Source of the DNA: Lates calcarifer
Taxonomy: Eukaryota; Chordata; Actinopteri; Centropomidae
Length of the DNA: 64,000 nt
NCBI RefSeq assembly: GCF_001640805.2
Contig: NC_066838.1
Coordinates: forward strand, 6,156,601 to 6,220,600
Direction: 5' to 3'
Of the stretch, positions 40,669 through 54,042 are shown in pieces (the stretch's first letter is position 1; every line of letters starts with the position of its first letter). The notes below the pieces were generated by a model that saw only the letters and a program-made list of their open reading frames with translations, did no database searches and had not been told where the DNA came from. The position numbers and the translations under genes are program-made.

Positions 40669-41719
40669 TGAACTCTCACTGTATGAATTCACACTTTGTC
40701 TTTTTCTCAAACACACACATGCACTCCCAAACACAAGTTGAACTCAACTATGCGCACTTTCTATCACAGGCAGGGACACACAATCAGACTTCTCTACACA
40801 CACACACTATCTCGCACTCGCTCTCACACACACTCTGCAGGCAATCACATCTCAGGGGAAAAGGAGCTGGAGCCAGGGCCAAGCTCAGAGGAGGAGAGGC
40901 AAATTAGTGCAGAGTTGAAAGAGCAGAGTGGTAGACGGAGAGAGAGTGGGAGAGACTGGGGGGAGGTTAGAGCAGGCCGGGCTGGTGGAATATACCAGGG
41001 GGGAGAAGAAGTGTGAGTTTTGAAGATAGCTAAAGAGGGAGAGGTGTGAGAAGAGAGAGAGATACAAAAAAGATTCAGGTGCAGTGAGTAAAAAAAAAGC
41101 ATTAGATGTTAAGAGCTTAGAAAGAGTGAATGAACAGACAGAGAAGAAAACACAGGGGAGCTGGAATGGCAGCAAGGAGTAGAGAGGGTGAGAGTAAGGG
41201 AGAGACAGCGAGAGGGTAATGGCTGGTGGGAAAGGTGCGAGCAGCTCCTGCCAAGATAGAGCAAGAACCAGAGAGGGAAAAGAGGGAGAGAAATTGAGCA
41301 GCATAACCCTCAAGACCCTGCTGTCTGCAGAGGAGAGTGGTGTGTATAGGTTGATGTGTGTATGTGTGTGTCCACATCATTGTATGTTGCACGCTGCGTT
41401 GGCAGGTCTGATAGCTGGTGTCAGACTCCTCGGCTTCTCCGTAGCTGAGACTGGGAGTGGGGGTGTTTCTGGTACAATAGCCCCCAGGGGAGCTCTTCAT
41501 GCTGGGGTAAGACAGCCTGTTTGCCTGTCCTACTGGTTCCAACCTCTGGATGAGTGAGGAAGTCAGACAGAGCTGGATGAGCCCCGGCTCACAGTCTGAG
41601 TACCAAATCATCAGCCAATATACATCCTGAGTTCATACGCTAACATACAGGTGGATGAATGAAGAAAATGCATACATGTATTATATGGAAAGTAGTTCTT
41701 TACAGCACTAGGGCCTCTG

Positions 41720-41825
41720 AATAATCTTAATTTTCTGATATTATGAAGACAAATGATTAATGAAATAATCGTAACTAAAAACTGGATGGATTAACTGTTA
41801 ATGAAAATATTAATTAGCTGCTTTT
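41720..41825 (+). repeat. Possible remnant of the same AT-rich repeat
   Basis: Contains ATGATTAATGAAATAATCG, GGATTAACTGTTAATG and AATTAGCTGC, resembling the terminal part of the repeat at 21171. The central diagnostic words are absent, so this is weak. Confidence 0.28.
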
Positions 41826-42253
41826 CTTTGTTAGCACTAATGAAACTTATATCCAAGACCTAAAACAGTGATATATTCAAAAACTAAAAGGCCAAGTCCC
41901 ATTATCCAGCCTAATACTAAGTTGCCAGGTATTGTGCTGACCTTTTTCCAGCATTTACTTCACCTTTTCTTCCACAACTGTGTGTTGTCGAGGCTGGAGT
42001 ATTAACAATGATCTGTGGCTTAGATGCCAAGAAAGCACAGGGAACCATGACCACAAACTGCACTAAATGTGCCTGTAGATACCAGTTTTTTGAAAACACC
42101 CTGAAATGACCGTCTGCTGGGGATGGTCATCCAGATTCAACAGGAAGTACGAGCATTTCAGACTGGAAGTAGCTATATGATAATTTATTCTTTTGTATTA
42201 ATTGTAAGTCATAAGAGAGTACTGGGTTAAAAGCTTCAAAAAATATGTATTAC

Positions 42254-42273
42254 TATATATATATATATATATA
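42254..42273. repeat. AT microsatellite
   Basis: About ten TA units. Confidence 0.9.
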
Positions 42274-43580
42274 CAACACAATGGAATGTGCTGAGCTATT
42301 TACCTTCAATACAACACAGCCTGAAAAGCCCAGATGTCTGACCTTGGCTCAAAGCAGGATTTGGCTTCAAAGCCCAAATAGCTGATGATGCAAGACATAA
42401 CATGGAGTAAGCTTGATCATCCCTTCAGCAGAGTTTATCTTTGCTCAGTCCCATATCCCCAGGTCAATAATGTTGACTCATCGACCAGCTCTTCCTCTGT
42501 TGTCGATAAAGCGCATTGTTGCCTTTTAGCTTCTGCTTTGGCCCCATAACGAAAAAACAAAGCGAATGTCCACAAAGGCCTGATCAAGACCCGGGAAAAC
42601 AGATGCTAATGATAAAGCCCTATTCATAGGGAGGGACACTGTGTATTTTCTTTTCAGTTTCCCTTCCAAAACTCACAAAACTTGTGTTGGCATTTACCCA
42701 CAAGGATAAGACTTGGAGGGGGATTAACAAGGCGATGATTTGTAGGTGGAAGGACCGAGACTGCTGCCACTGTAAAGAATGAAAAATGATTTGGGCACTC
42801 TTGCCCTTTAAAATCTTTCTTTTTCTCTAGTGATTCTGGCTTTGCTCTTTCCCCACATCGCTCTCCATCTTATCGATCAGGAAATCAGCTGCCTAATAGA
42901 CAGGTAGTGCTCAACGCTGAGCGGGAAGGCTTGAGGCAAAAGAGTCAAGGAAACAGTCCAGAATATTGAAATGGTCAATTAAAGCAGTCCTTCTTGGAAG
43001 ACAGACAGCAAAGGACAGCCTGAGAGTCACACAGTCCTCTACAGTGGGGGTGTGGGGTGGGGGGTATTGTCTCCCTGAGACTGAGGGGCACACAAAATAA
43101 TTCACCTGGAGATCAATTTCCATCACGTCTATTACAGACCACCGATGGACTGAGAAAGAAAGAGAACAAGAAAGACTCTCATTTCCCGTTTTTATCCTTG
43201 TTGTATTTTTCTTCCCTCTTTCACTGCCCAAACCATTTCCACAGCAGAGTGCACTGGCCACAAAAAGACATCTGCAGTCAAGCATGATAAACAGTCTGCA
43301 TCTCCCCCATTTGTTTCCCTAAAAACCACAGAGCTGCATGAGTAAAAGCTACAGCTGTTGCATCTCCATGGGATGCTTTCTGCATTAGATCATGACGTCA
43401 GGGGTTTAAACTTGTGAGGGCATACATTGGTGTCAACATTTTTGGAGTGCAGCTGCTGATATATTCATGCCAATGTCTTGAATAGCACACTAAAATTAAG
43501 GCTGTGATGGAGAAGAGAATCTTATCTTTATACAACTGCCGCTTCCCCAGAAATTATTCTTGTTAAAGAGACAAAAGCCT

Positions 43581-43746
43581 GGGGCGCCGTCATAGCCGAA
43601 TGGTTAGGGCGCATACCATGTGGGCCCCAGTGGTCTGAGCAGGGTCTGAGCCCGGTTCGACTCCCAATCCGGCCGGACCCTTACTGCATGTTCCCCCACT
43701 CTCTCCCTGTTTCTCTCTCACTGTACTATGAATAAAGGCAACAAAA
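43581..43746 (+). mobile_element. tRNA-derived SINE, intact, with 16-bp target duplication
   Basis: The head has a pol III A box (TAGCCGAATGG, 43593-43603) and a perfect B box (GGTTCGACTCC, 43654-43664), like a Leu/Ser-type tRNA. The tail is pyrimidine-rich and ends in AATAAAGGCAACAAAAAAA. The flanks carry the same 16 bases, AAAGAGACAAAAGCCT, at 43565-43580 and 43747-43762, showing target-primed insertion. The duplication is perfect, so the insertion is probably fairly young. It needs a partner LINE for movement; none is in the window. Confidence 0.85.
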
Positions 43747-46700
43747 AAAGAGACAAAAGCCTTGGATAGAGCATTTAGACCTTCACTTTACAATAAAATT
43801 CTCCTCTAAAACCCAAACTAATGAGATTCAAAAAATAACTCCAAAAATTCTAGCAAATGGCAAATGCTACAGCATAATAACAGAGGTGGACAATGCTGTT
43901 TTCTTTCTCTCCAAAATAAAAGCAGGTCATAATATCTATCCCCATTATTCAACAGAAGTGGAGTGGTTGATTGAAGGGAGAGAGTACACAGAGCATCAGG
44001 TTTGCCATTTGTCTAAAACCTAAAGAGCTCCTCTTATTTTAACAAGAGCAGAGCCCACCGTCCCTCATTCTCCATCCAAACCACCAATTTCTCTAGTTTT
44101 CCCCTGCCGAGTCCTCATTATCAACCAAAGAAATCAGAGCTGATGTGCCGAACTTTGTGTATGTGTGGAGAGGAGAACTGCTCGATGGGAGAGGATATGA
44201 AGCAGAGGGAGGAGAAGTGATGGGAGTGACTGAAGGGGGGCTGTCGGCATTAGTAGGTCAGCGTAAATGTTTAATGCTTTATGCTGATGAGCTGATGCTC
44301 TATCTTTCTCTCTGGTTCTCGGAAAGATGCACTCTGAACGCCACGTCAATCCCCACCACCTCTCACACAAGAACGATTCCCACACATTTGGAGGCATAAG
44401 CCACCCGCTCCTGAGCCCCTGCTTATATTTTTCCGAACCTCTCGGCACGCCAATTAAGCATGTATGTGACAAGACGGCCAAAAGTGCCAATTAGGCCAAT
44501 CGACCTCTGCTACATATCCCCTTATACCCACCTCCCCATCATTTTCCCAGCAGCAGCTCCCACCTTCTTCTCCCCACTGGCCCTTAATGGATTTCCATGC
44601 CTCTGTCTCTCTTCCAGCACTTGTTTTCCCCAGTTACATCACAATAGTGAGTCCAAATAATGTAACTTTAATAGGCCCACTTTAACATTCAGTCCAAAAG
44701 CTTGGATAGATGTGTCTGCTTTCGGCACACATAATTATTTACCCTGGAGTACACATCATAATTGAAAGGGTCTGATAACAATGTTGCCTTGTTACATGCA
44801 ATACATTAAGAAATGGGAGATGGATTAGTGTTACACGACAAGAAGGAAAAAACCCAATTCAGTTTGCAAGGTTTAGCGAAGAAACCCATAATGGCCTGTT
44901 TATCTTATCAATTAGGGAACCATAATCTTTTTTGAAATGAGAAATGGGGCTTGCCACAGGGCACAATCATCTCATAAATAAGGTACATTGCTAAGTAAAT
45001 CCCTGAACCAATTTATTCAATTTACCATACAATGGATTATAGCTTAATTTCAGTGATAATGGGAGTAGACACTTGAGGAAATAAAAAATTAAGAAGTTGA
45101 AATTTCATGAGTCGTTTCCAAAAGACCCCCAAGGATGATGAAGAATCAGGTGCAGGAATTATTCAAACTATACCCATTTCAGACAAATAATAGTTATTTT
45201 TGAAAATAGAGTGAAAGCCAAAGGGCACTGTTAGCCATTTTTTATGTTTGATCAACAATCAAACACTGGTGCAATTCTGGATGCATTATTTTAAACATGT
45301 AGTCATTAAGGATTCAGTGCAAGCCTGGCCGTTAATGGCTTTTAGATGCTGGCTCCCACACCCTACTTGATGGGGCATGCTTTCCATTAAAGTGAAAGTA
45401 TTTTGGATGCTTACAGTTCGATCATAAAGCCCCATATGTTGCATTGTTATTTCCCCGGCTCTGTCGCAAACAAGCCTCCTCACTGTTACAGCGTGGGGGG
45501 ACAACGCTGTGTGAAAGCCAACGTGTCAAAATCAAAATTCATAACTGTCACTGATGGTAATTGGTACTGAGAAAGGGGAGGAAAGGCATGCTCTTTGCTA
45601 CTGGGGTGATCAGAGGCATCACACACTCAAGCATACACACAGTCTGTTACTTGGGGCAGCTTCTTTTCTTGCTTAGGTTTTACATGCAGCCATATCTTAT
45701 TGTTCAGATGTCAAAGAAGATCCATTACATCCCCTGTTAACACAGAACACAGTGTGCACAGAGCAATGGACCGTGTTCTAGAGCTGAACAGTGTTTGTGT
45801 GGAGGTTTTAGCAGCACGGCGAGGCCTCCAGCCCTGCTTGGTGTGACAAAAAAGACAGAACTGGGTGCTCTTCACTGGGTGTGGCCCAGATTCACACAAA
45901 GACCCCAGTGGGTCAGTGCCTAAGGAGAAGGTCTGTGTATGGATGGATGGAAGGCTGGATGGGTGTATTGGGGACAGGAGAGTGGATCCAGGGTGAGTCA
46001 GGGACAGCAGTGGGGAGCTGGAGGAGTGATAGAGGAAAAGCAGATGGATATATGGGGGAAGGGTGGGACAGGATAGTCAGATATGGAGGATCTGGGTTAT
46101 TGCTCTATGAAAGAAAAAAAAATCTCAGAATCTATTTCAGAATATGCTGGCAGACATGTGAGGCCAAAATGTACAATTGCAATCTATATTGTATCATTAG
46201 CTAATCACTGTCAGCATATACTGAACACTTAAATATTGGTGCAGGCCTCAAAATTCCAGTATTAGTCAGAGTCTAATTTATATTTTCCACACTATGCTGG
46301 CAACAATCTATACATGCAACATTAAGTATATCCAAAGATTAAAATTTTAAAGTGCCTTGTTCATGTGGCATTTTTACAGAATATGCCCCCAATCCTGTTA
46401 ACCACTGTAACACATTTAGCCCCCCCCCATCCAAATCCATAGCTGACACCATCGCTTTTAACTCCCATTTTTCTTCAGCGCAGGTCTATAGATACAACAC
46501 CACAGCCGCATATCAGGGGCAGACCTGCTAATGGAGACCTCACCCCATTTCTGTCCCATGAGGCCGTCTGTCCTGAAGAGGAAATGGAGGTGACTGGGGG
46601 GCATTTGGCACGGGAGGAGGGCGTGGGCGTGTGTTGTGATGGGACTGGACGGGGTAAGAATTCTGGGTCAGAGACTCAGCGCTGGCCTCTTAATCTGAAG

Positions 46701-46820
46701 ATGGACAGGGTGGGGTGTGGGGAGGCTATACAAACAGCAGATGGGACACCCCCCATCAGCATTTACCTACTTAGCATGCCCCTGGGCACGAGCATACACA
46801 TACAACACACACACACGTAT

Positions 46821-46823
<3 letters not shown>

Positions 46824-46876
<53 letters not shown>
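46824..46876. repeat. CA microsatellite, 53 bp pure
   Basis: The longest perfect dinucleotide tract in the window. It explains the Thr-His-rich reading frames around 46.6-46.95 kb. Confidence 0.98.
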
Positions 46877-46880
<4 letters not shown>

Positions 46881-47465
46881 ATCCCTTCACTTCAACCCTC
46901 TGCATATACAGTAGGTGCGATCATGGGTGAAAGAGATTATATTTCCATAACCTAGATATTCTAACCCCCCATGACCTACTGGGTTACAATGGAGGCGCTC
47001 CCTTTGGCAACACAACAACCCCAGCAGCAGACCACAATGTCAAAGCAGACTTTGCACTGGCTACTCAGTCACAAGAATGACACGAGCTGATGCAACAGCA
47101 GCTCAAATGATAAATTAAATATGAATATGAATATGTATGAACCACCGCCTTCCTTTCATAGTTTCCTTCCCTGTTTTTTTTTTAATGATCGGGTTGAATA
47201 TGATGTGCTCATAATATTTCTGGTTCAAATCCATCTCACAGTATCCCCCTCTCATTCCTCATTCCTGTCACTCTCTGCTCTGTTTTTCTTTCTAAAGAGC
47301 AGATGCACCATAAAAAAGAACATCATTAAACTAAAATACCTCTGTGACAGCACATTTTGCCTGAGTTGCGGTTGTTTTTCATGTGAAAAGTATGTGTTTG
47401 AATGGTAATGTCCTCAGTCTACTGTGATTCTATTACGTGAAGCCCTGATGAGTGTGACCCCAGAG

Positions 47466-47490
47466 AGGAGGAGGAGGAGGAGGAGGAGGT
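47466..47490. repeat. GGA microsatellite
   Basis: About eight GAG/GGA units, ending in a GTGAGC donor-like word on the plus strand with no matching acceptor found. Confidence 0.9.
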
Positions 47491-49585
47491 GAGCGCCATG
47501 AGGGCTGAGCTCAGGTTTGGACTCTCTAGAAGCATGGATCAGGAACAGCTCATCAGCTGGCAGAGCCACCTCCCTACACTCAGTGTTGGAGCATTTGCGT
47601 CCCCTAGTGTACATACTTGTCCTAGCAGGCTGACTCTGCAAATTTTAGGACTCCAGCATGCAACTTCCTCTCCTTTCAACACAGAATCGTGAAACCAACT
47701 GAACAATAAAAAAGCAACTCCAACTAACATGCTGCCCATGACCTGTTGTGTACACTAACACAAGCAGAAACAAATTCCCTTTAGATTATCCTACTGCAAA
47801 GCCACAGAGCAAACAACCGGCAGGCTGGACAACATGACACATTCAAAGTCAGTTTCCTTACATCTATGTAAGTATCTCTGATTACTATATTACAGGTTTT
47901 GATGGGTAAGGTAGCACCATATTGACAGAATAGACTTCTGCTTTGCACTGTGCAGCATGCAGCCATGAGATGGCAGCAAATGCAAAGGGTAGCCCTGTTC
48001 TGTTCAGTCACATCAGTGCCAGGAATAAGAGCTATATATGATCCTCCACAGGTAGGGGAAGAGTGTCTTAATCACTCTGTAGACCTCCATCCTACATCAG
48101 CATGACTAATGAAATAATGAATATTAAGGTGGGAAACCTAGGAAGTTCATTAACTGAGTGCAACTGTCAATATACTATATGTGCTGTAAACTAGATTCAT
48201 GACATCTTAAGTGAATTGTCAATATTACTTTTCCCCCCCTCAAAGACCATATATTTTGAGGTGATATCGGTGTGTATGGCTTACAATGATACTATTAGGG
48301 AAATTAGTTAAAGAAAAACTCACTAGATTTATTCAGTTGCTAGAAAAAGTAAAGTACTGGTACTTTCCAGTCTCTTTGTAGGGTAAAAGAAGCACCTACC
48401 TTCTGTAAGTGTGGTGCTCTGCAGCAAAGCATTTACAGCAGGCCAAGGCAGAAACCAGACACAAGCAATAACACACAATGCAGGACTACAGCAGACTAAC
48501 AAGCTTGGCAATGACACAAAGTTTGATAGAGCCTTGAAGATAAGAGTTTGCATATGGGTCAGGAATCATAGCAGAGAAGAGGACAGTAAACACAGCTGAG
48601 GTGCTGCTTGTGTGTAGCTTTAACAGGAGCGCGTGAGGTGGAGCAAAGAGGACAGTGTTCAGGCCTGCAGGGGCAAAGAGTGGTTTGGATCACTGCAAGG
48701 ACCCTTGGTCATGTTCCAACCAAGTCAATTAAGTTACAGCACTCTCTCTGTGTGTGTGGGAGAGAGAGAAAGAGAAAGAGAAATTCCTTCCCAATAAGGA
48801 AGAGAAGAATATAGCCCTGACAAAGAGTTAACAGCCAAGACTCCCAGTGGTTTTTAGAGCTGCCAAAAAGAATATGTGCAACTCAATAAACATGCCTCTG
48901 GGCAACAATAAAATCTTACACAAGTCACAGCAAATCACAGCTGTTAATCAGGAAATGTAGAAATACATTATTTAAAAAGACAACTCAAGTCAAACTAATA
49001 TAAACAGATCAGTACAAAATTACCAAAATTGATGGACATTTAGTTTAATTTCACTAAAACGTTATCATGGGATAAAATAGTAATGATCTTTTCTTTATTC
49101 TGTGTATGTTGGCTGTTGTATTTTTTATGATTGTGTATGTGTACCGGCCATGCATGCCCCATTTGATATATTTAAAGTCTTTGTTGCTTTGACTTTGTGA
49201 AAGCCCCAAGAGACGGAAAATGAAAAGGGGTGTGAAGTTCAAATCGTGTTACTTATTTTGTATCTCTTTGCTGTGTTTGCTGCTTTTGTTGCAAGTATCC
49301 AAAATAATTCTGACCTGTTAAGATTAACTGACCTTGAATAAAGAATCTTTTATGGCCCTGTCATTGTCTCAAACATAAAAAAGTTATGAAAGTGACCACA
49401 ATTGTATTATATTACACAATTGAAACTAAGATTATTTAATGACCACATTTAAGAATCTCTTGCAGATTGCTCTCGCTGTAGTTATTAAAGTGCTGGAAGA
49501 GTAGGAGATGTCAGCCCTGCCTTGCTTCACAGCACTAAACATATGCTGCTGAGAGCATTTGCTCTCTTTACACATCTCACTTTTT

Positions 49586-49710
49586 TGGAAATAAACACTC
49601 AGGCACACACAGATGTAGCTGGAAATAAACACTCTTGTGCACACATATGCCTATGGAAATAAACAGTCATGTGCTCTTTTGGAAATAAATGGTTGTGCAT
49701 ACCAGTATGC
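49586..49710. repeat. Four-unit degenerate minisatellite with AATAAA in each unit
   Basis: Four head-to-tail units each start TGGAAATAAA, at 49586, 49620, 49654 and 49680 (34, 34, 26 and 31 bp). The rest of each unit is a TG/CA-rich tail that has drifted. Each unit contains a plus-strand AATAAA. Confidence 0.75.
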
Positions 49711-52700
49711 AAGAACTGACACGTAAACCTCCAAGGCCCCAACACCTTGAAATGGATACAACACGTGTAAAAGATAAACTTGATATTTACTGACAAGCAT
49801 GAATCCCAAAGGACTATGAGAGACACCAAAGGAAAGAAAAAGGGGGAAAACTGTTGCACAATAGTCACAGACTTACTTTAAAGTAAACAGCATCAGCCAG
49901 CCTTAAACAATGCATAAGCTCTGACCATGTTCTATTTAAAAATTAAATGCAATTTGCAGAGACTTGAAATTTGACTGATTGCAGATTCTGTAATTTGTTA
50001 TCATCCAGATTGTCTTTATCAGCCATATCTCTATGATGTTTGTCTTGTGGGTTTGATGAACAGACAACATACAGTACTTCAAGAATGCAAAGCATTTGGC
50101 AGCCAAATCTCATTGTAGTTATCTTGGGTGTCTTGAAATGCACCACCAAGGAAGAGTTCTCAAAACAGTCTCAGTATTTCCATTGGTAACATAACATGAC
50201 AAGACAAATAAACCAGGCTGAAAGTTTACTGATTGATCACAAGCAAGTCTCTGCAAGTCTGTTCTCATAACATACTGACAAAAGTTGAAATCAAAAGCTG
50301 CCTGAAAGATACAATATCTTTCCAAAACTGAAAGCATGAGGGAAATAGTCTGCAATTACATCAAGCATAACTGAGTCACAGTCAAGGGGTTGAACAATGA
50401 AAAACTGCTAGTATGGTCCTTGAAACTGGTCTATTTTGTGTGCATGTCAGCTCATTAGCCTCTTATCTAAGGAAGGGCTGATTGGTACGGAGGGTCAGGA
50501 TGACCCTGACTACGGGGAGGTTTTCTGTTGGACTGACAGATGAGGATGTCTCCGTTCCAGGGCTGGGCTTCTTGAGGGAGGCCAGGGGGCTGGGGGCCTC
50601 ACTTTGACCTCAAGGAAAGCGGCAAAGAGGAAGCTAAACAGGAGAAGGAGTGAAAGGGACATGACAAGAGGGGCGCCAGTGATAAATAGTCCATGATAAC
50701 ATATAGGGCTGCTGCCTGTCTGGTCCAAAATGGACAGTCTGAACTTTAGTCAAGGAAACATTGATAGAAAACTCTACTGAAGAACATGAGGAAAACCAAA
50801 TGAGGAATAGCCTGAATGAACTGAGAATTGAACAAATACCAAAGTTACTTTCTTTCATTTTTAAGAAATATAAAATTGACTATAACGCTGCAATCTGAGC
50901 ATACCTTCCCCTCCTTACTCAGATTGTCATGTTGACCAGTGAGTTTTATGTCTCCATGGATGTTCATTAAATGAGCAGCCTTACACAAAACACATATCAA
51001 ACACTGGCTCAACATCAAGGTCACAGTTGGGAGTCTCCAACTATTCACAAAAACAATCCTCCTCCTCAAGTGAATCTCTCCAAATCTCTCTGCCACTCGG
51101 TCATTTACTTTCAAGCCCATCAAAGTCAATCTCATTGAATTAAACAGCAGCCTTAAAGGTGGCAAAGAGCCAAAAAACCTCCAGGGCTCAGTTGAAAGAG
51201 GGCAAAAAGAAGAAAGCCATTTCCCCACACGTCAGTTTCTTTGACTGTCAGCTGCCAGTCATTAAGTGTGGCTCTGCAACAGTTCAGTGGGCAATACTAC
51301 TATGAGATGTGCAGAGGTGAAGTATTTATGTCTAGTGGCCACTTATCCACCCACACACTGGATAAAATTAAGCATACAGCTTATCATTCAATTCAATATG
51401 AATGACACCTAGACTCTTGGGAACAGATGGCTAAAGAGCTAGAAGCTACAGCCATGCCTCTGATCTGATTACTGCACAGACTGACCCCAACCAGACAGCA
51501 GATAATTGCATCCTCTCACATTTGGAAGTCACATTAAAGGGCTGATAATGGAGTTCTGGCTCAGAAAAAAAGGAGATCACTGGAGCGGACAGGAGGAACA
51601 ACAGATCTGTCTTTGGCCTGGGAAGGAAATTGGTATCTGCTTGATCCATAGCTAAGCCTACAAAAGATGTCCTTGCCACTGGCATGCATTGTTAATGCTG
51701 CATTGCTTTTGAAAAGGCCCAAACTACCTGTTCCATGTTGAATAGGGCTGCTTGAAGAAAATGCTAGTGTGCCAATAATAGGATCTGTTGGTGATGAAAC
51801 CCATGCAGCTCACAGCAAAATGTGCTATTCATGTGCTATCAAGCGCTGCAACGGAGCAATGAAAAAAATGTCCTGTCTGACAATGCAGATGTGACAAAGG
51901 TCCAGCAAATGGTCAAATGCAACACAGGGTATGAAAAATGAAATTATCTTGCCCCACTAACTCCTTCCTTCATCCATCTTTTAAAGTCACATTAACATGA
52001 AGCACAACAAATAAATCAAAGGGTGAAGGAATGTATCACAGATAAAGCAAACATCAAGAAAGATTCAAAGCACAAAGACAGAGGTAAAACTAGAGGCTGG
52101 GGATCCTGTAGAATTCCAGTGGGATCAGAAACCCATTACACTGTGCTGGACGAAAGGTATACTATCATTTAACTGGTTTAAATGTATATGTATGTCAGAA
52201 CTGTTGGTGTGGTTCAAACAAACTCTGGTGCATTCGTCCCTATGGTTTAGATCATTTTTAGGATAAACCACAGGATTGTGTGATAGCAGCTACTAAATAA
52301 ATTTCACAACTCAAGGCGCTGTGTTCTGTATTGTATTGTAATATTACAGAACAAGATAGTTATTACTTGGTAAAAGCATCAAGAGTAAAAGCTTTTCTGA
52401 GCTGTGTTGCGTTCTCCTCTTGCAGGTGCTTGTTTGCAGCGGCTTGCTCAGGGAATGTGTTTAACAGTTAATGAGATCCCCAAGGAAACTGATGCTGAGC
52501 AAGTCATAGACTGTTACAAGCACCAGAGCCCTCATAACCCCAACATGCATGACCTTTGACCTCACCCCCCACCCTAACCCTTGACACATAATCTTACAAA
52601 AGTCTAAAGCCTCACCACACACAGTGCACTTGTGGAGTATTTGTTGCACATATACACATAGTTGTTTAAGACAATTAGTCACTGATGCCGTTGCTGCAAC

Positions 52701-54021
52701 CTGCAGTGGTGAACTGATTCAGGGACATACACTTACTCCACAATACTTTTCTATCAACAGTGAATCAAATGACTAAGTGTACCCTGAATGCTGCCGCTTG
52801 GGGTGACAAATCCCCTGAATACTGCTTTCTTTAGCCATGTTTCAGGCATCTTTTTCTGGCAAACAACCTCTGACAAGCCCACTGAAAGACTGCCTTTCCA
52901 GTAGCAGACACAGCTTGGTGAAGACCAAAACAGAGCTAAAAGGAGTTTGAATGTTGTATTTACAGTACATTTGTCATGTTTTTGCTCCTACAGGTGTAAG
53001 TAACTGACTGCTAACATGTTAGCCAAAACAACATTTTAGGCAATCAGACTTGACTTATAAATGAGGGAGAAGCAAAGATGTCATACCATAGCTCCATTTA
53101 AGTCAAGTGTTTTCATAATCCAGGACAATGAGACAAGCTCAATGGAATTCATCATTCCATCATTAATTATATTATTAATACCTTTGCTTTTACTTCTGTG
53201 ATGTCAAAATGCCCTCTATGAAAAGCACCTTTTTGGAGTATGTTTTGTTTTGTTTTGTTTTTGACATATTGTTCTTCTGCTCTCAAGTGGCAGAAAAATC
53301 TTGGTATACTGCTTTAACCTTGAACACCAGCCAGTTGACAGTTAAACAAATTGTTGAAAAAAACAAAACAAAATAAAGATGGACTAAAATGAACTCTCAG
53401 TGATGGAGAGAGCCAAAATATTAAATATTGCAACAATTTGAAAATCTATTTAAAAACTACAAATCATGACATCCATTTGTGGTTCCATAGTTTGTCCGAT
53501 CTCTGCAGGCAGCCTGACATAACAGTGGCATGGCTGTGATAAATTTACTACTGTAGCTGTAATTACACCACAGCAAATTGCAAATATACAGTATGAATTA
53601 AATTAAAGACCTGGCCTTAATTCTGTCAGCAAATACAACTGTCCAGCCCAGAAGAGAAGAAGCAAAGGGGCTTCATCCTAACACAATTCACATGCTTAAC
53701 AAGGACTTACACACACACTTTTTGTTCGTGCCTATGACTGTGTGCTGATAGAATTCTCACTGACTACGAAGGAGGTCCCAAATACACACAGACCTCCTGG
53801 GAGTGTACTCCATTGGTATGTGTGCATAGCAATGATCTTCAAGCTAAGTGAATTGACATTTGACATTGTCATTTTAATTTGATTTCCGTGAGAATGCTTC
53901 AGATATCATTTTATCATCTTATCAGAAAAACCATTAAACCAGCTATGTAGCAGGATGATTAAGCAGTTGTGAACAAACTGAAGAAGCAACAGAGAACAGA
54001 TTGACAAAAGCAAGCGCTTAC

Positions 54022-54042
54022 CTGCAATGATATATTTGTGAG
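54022..54042 (-). CDS. agrn: Agrin NtA-linker microexon (21 nt, alternatively spliced in chicken)
   Basis: Seen: on the minus strand a long pyrimidine tract (about 54047-54085) ends in AAG, followed by 21 nt and then a strong GTAAGC donor. Both ends are phase 1. With the preceding exon ending in G and the next exon (20359-20397) beginning AC, it reads Ala-His-Lys-Tyr-Ile-Ile-Ala and then Asp-Lys-Pro. Known, from memory: chicken agrin has a seven-residue alternative insert between the NtA domain and the linker, reading about EHRKLLA before DKP. His, a basic residue, the hydrophobic pair, Ala and the following Asp-Lys-Pro all align, as do exon size and phase. NtA binds the laminin gamma-1 chain and anchors secreted agrin in basement membranes. 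The insert extends the C-terminal helix of NtA. Skipping it gives Asp-Lys-Pro directly, as in the mammalian form. The AAG acceptor is sub-optimal, which suits regulated inclusion. The preceding NtA exon is outside the window. Confidence 0.77.

Larger units (their letters stand above)
27251..54021 (-). other. agrn: Agrin intron between NtA microexon and TM promoter
   Basis: Intronic for the LN form. Besides the repeats, SINEs and speculative exons listed, I see no gene in 27460-29200, 29480-32460, 32570-36370, 36550-39540, 40670-43560, 43770-46800, 46880-49580 and 49715-54020. AT-rich, repeat-poor stretches at 28980-29050 and 44700-45480 look like possible conserved noncoding sequence, judged by composition only. 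Confidence 0.7.

Noticed and set aside
43581..43680. A functional tRNA gene.
   Set aside because: The A and B boxes belong to a SINE head: a pyrimidine-rich body and A-rich tail follow, with target duplications at both ends.
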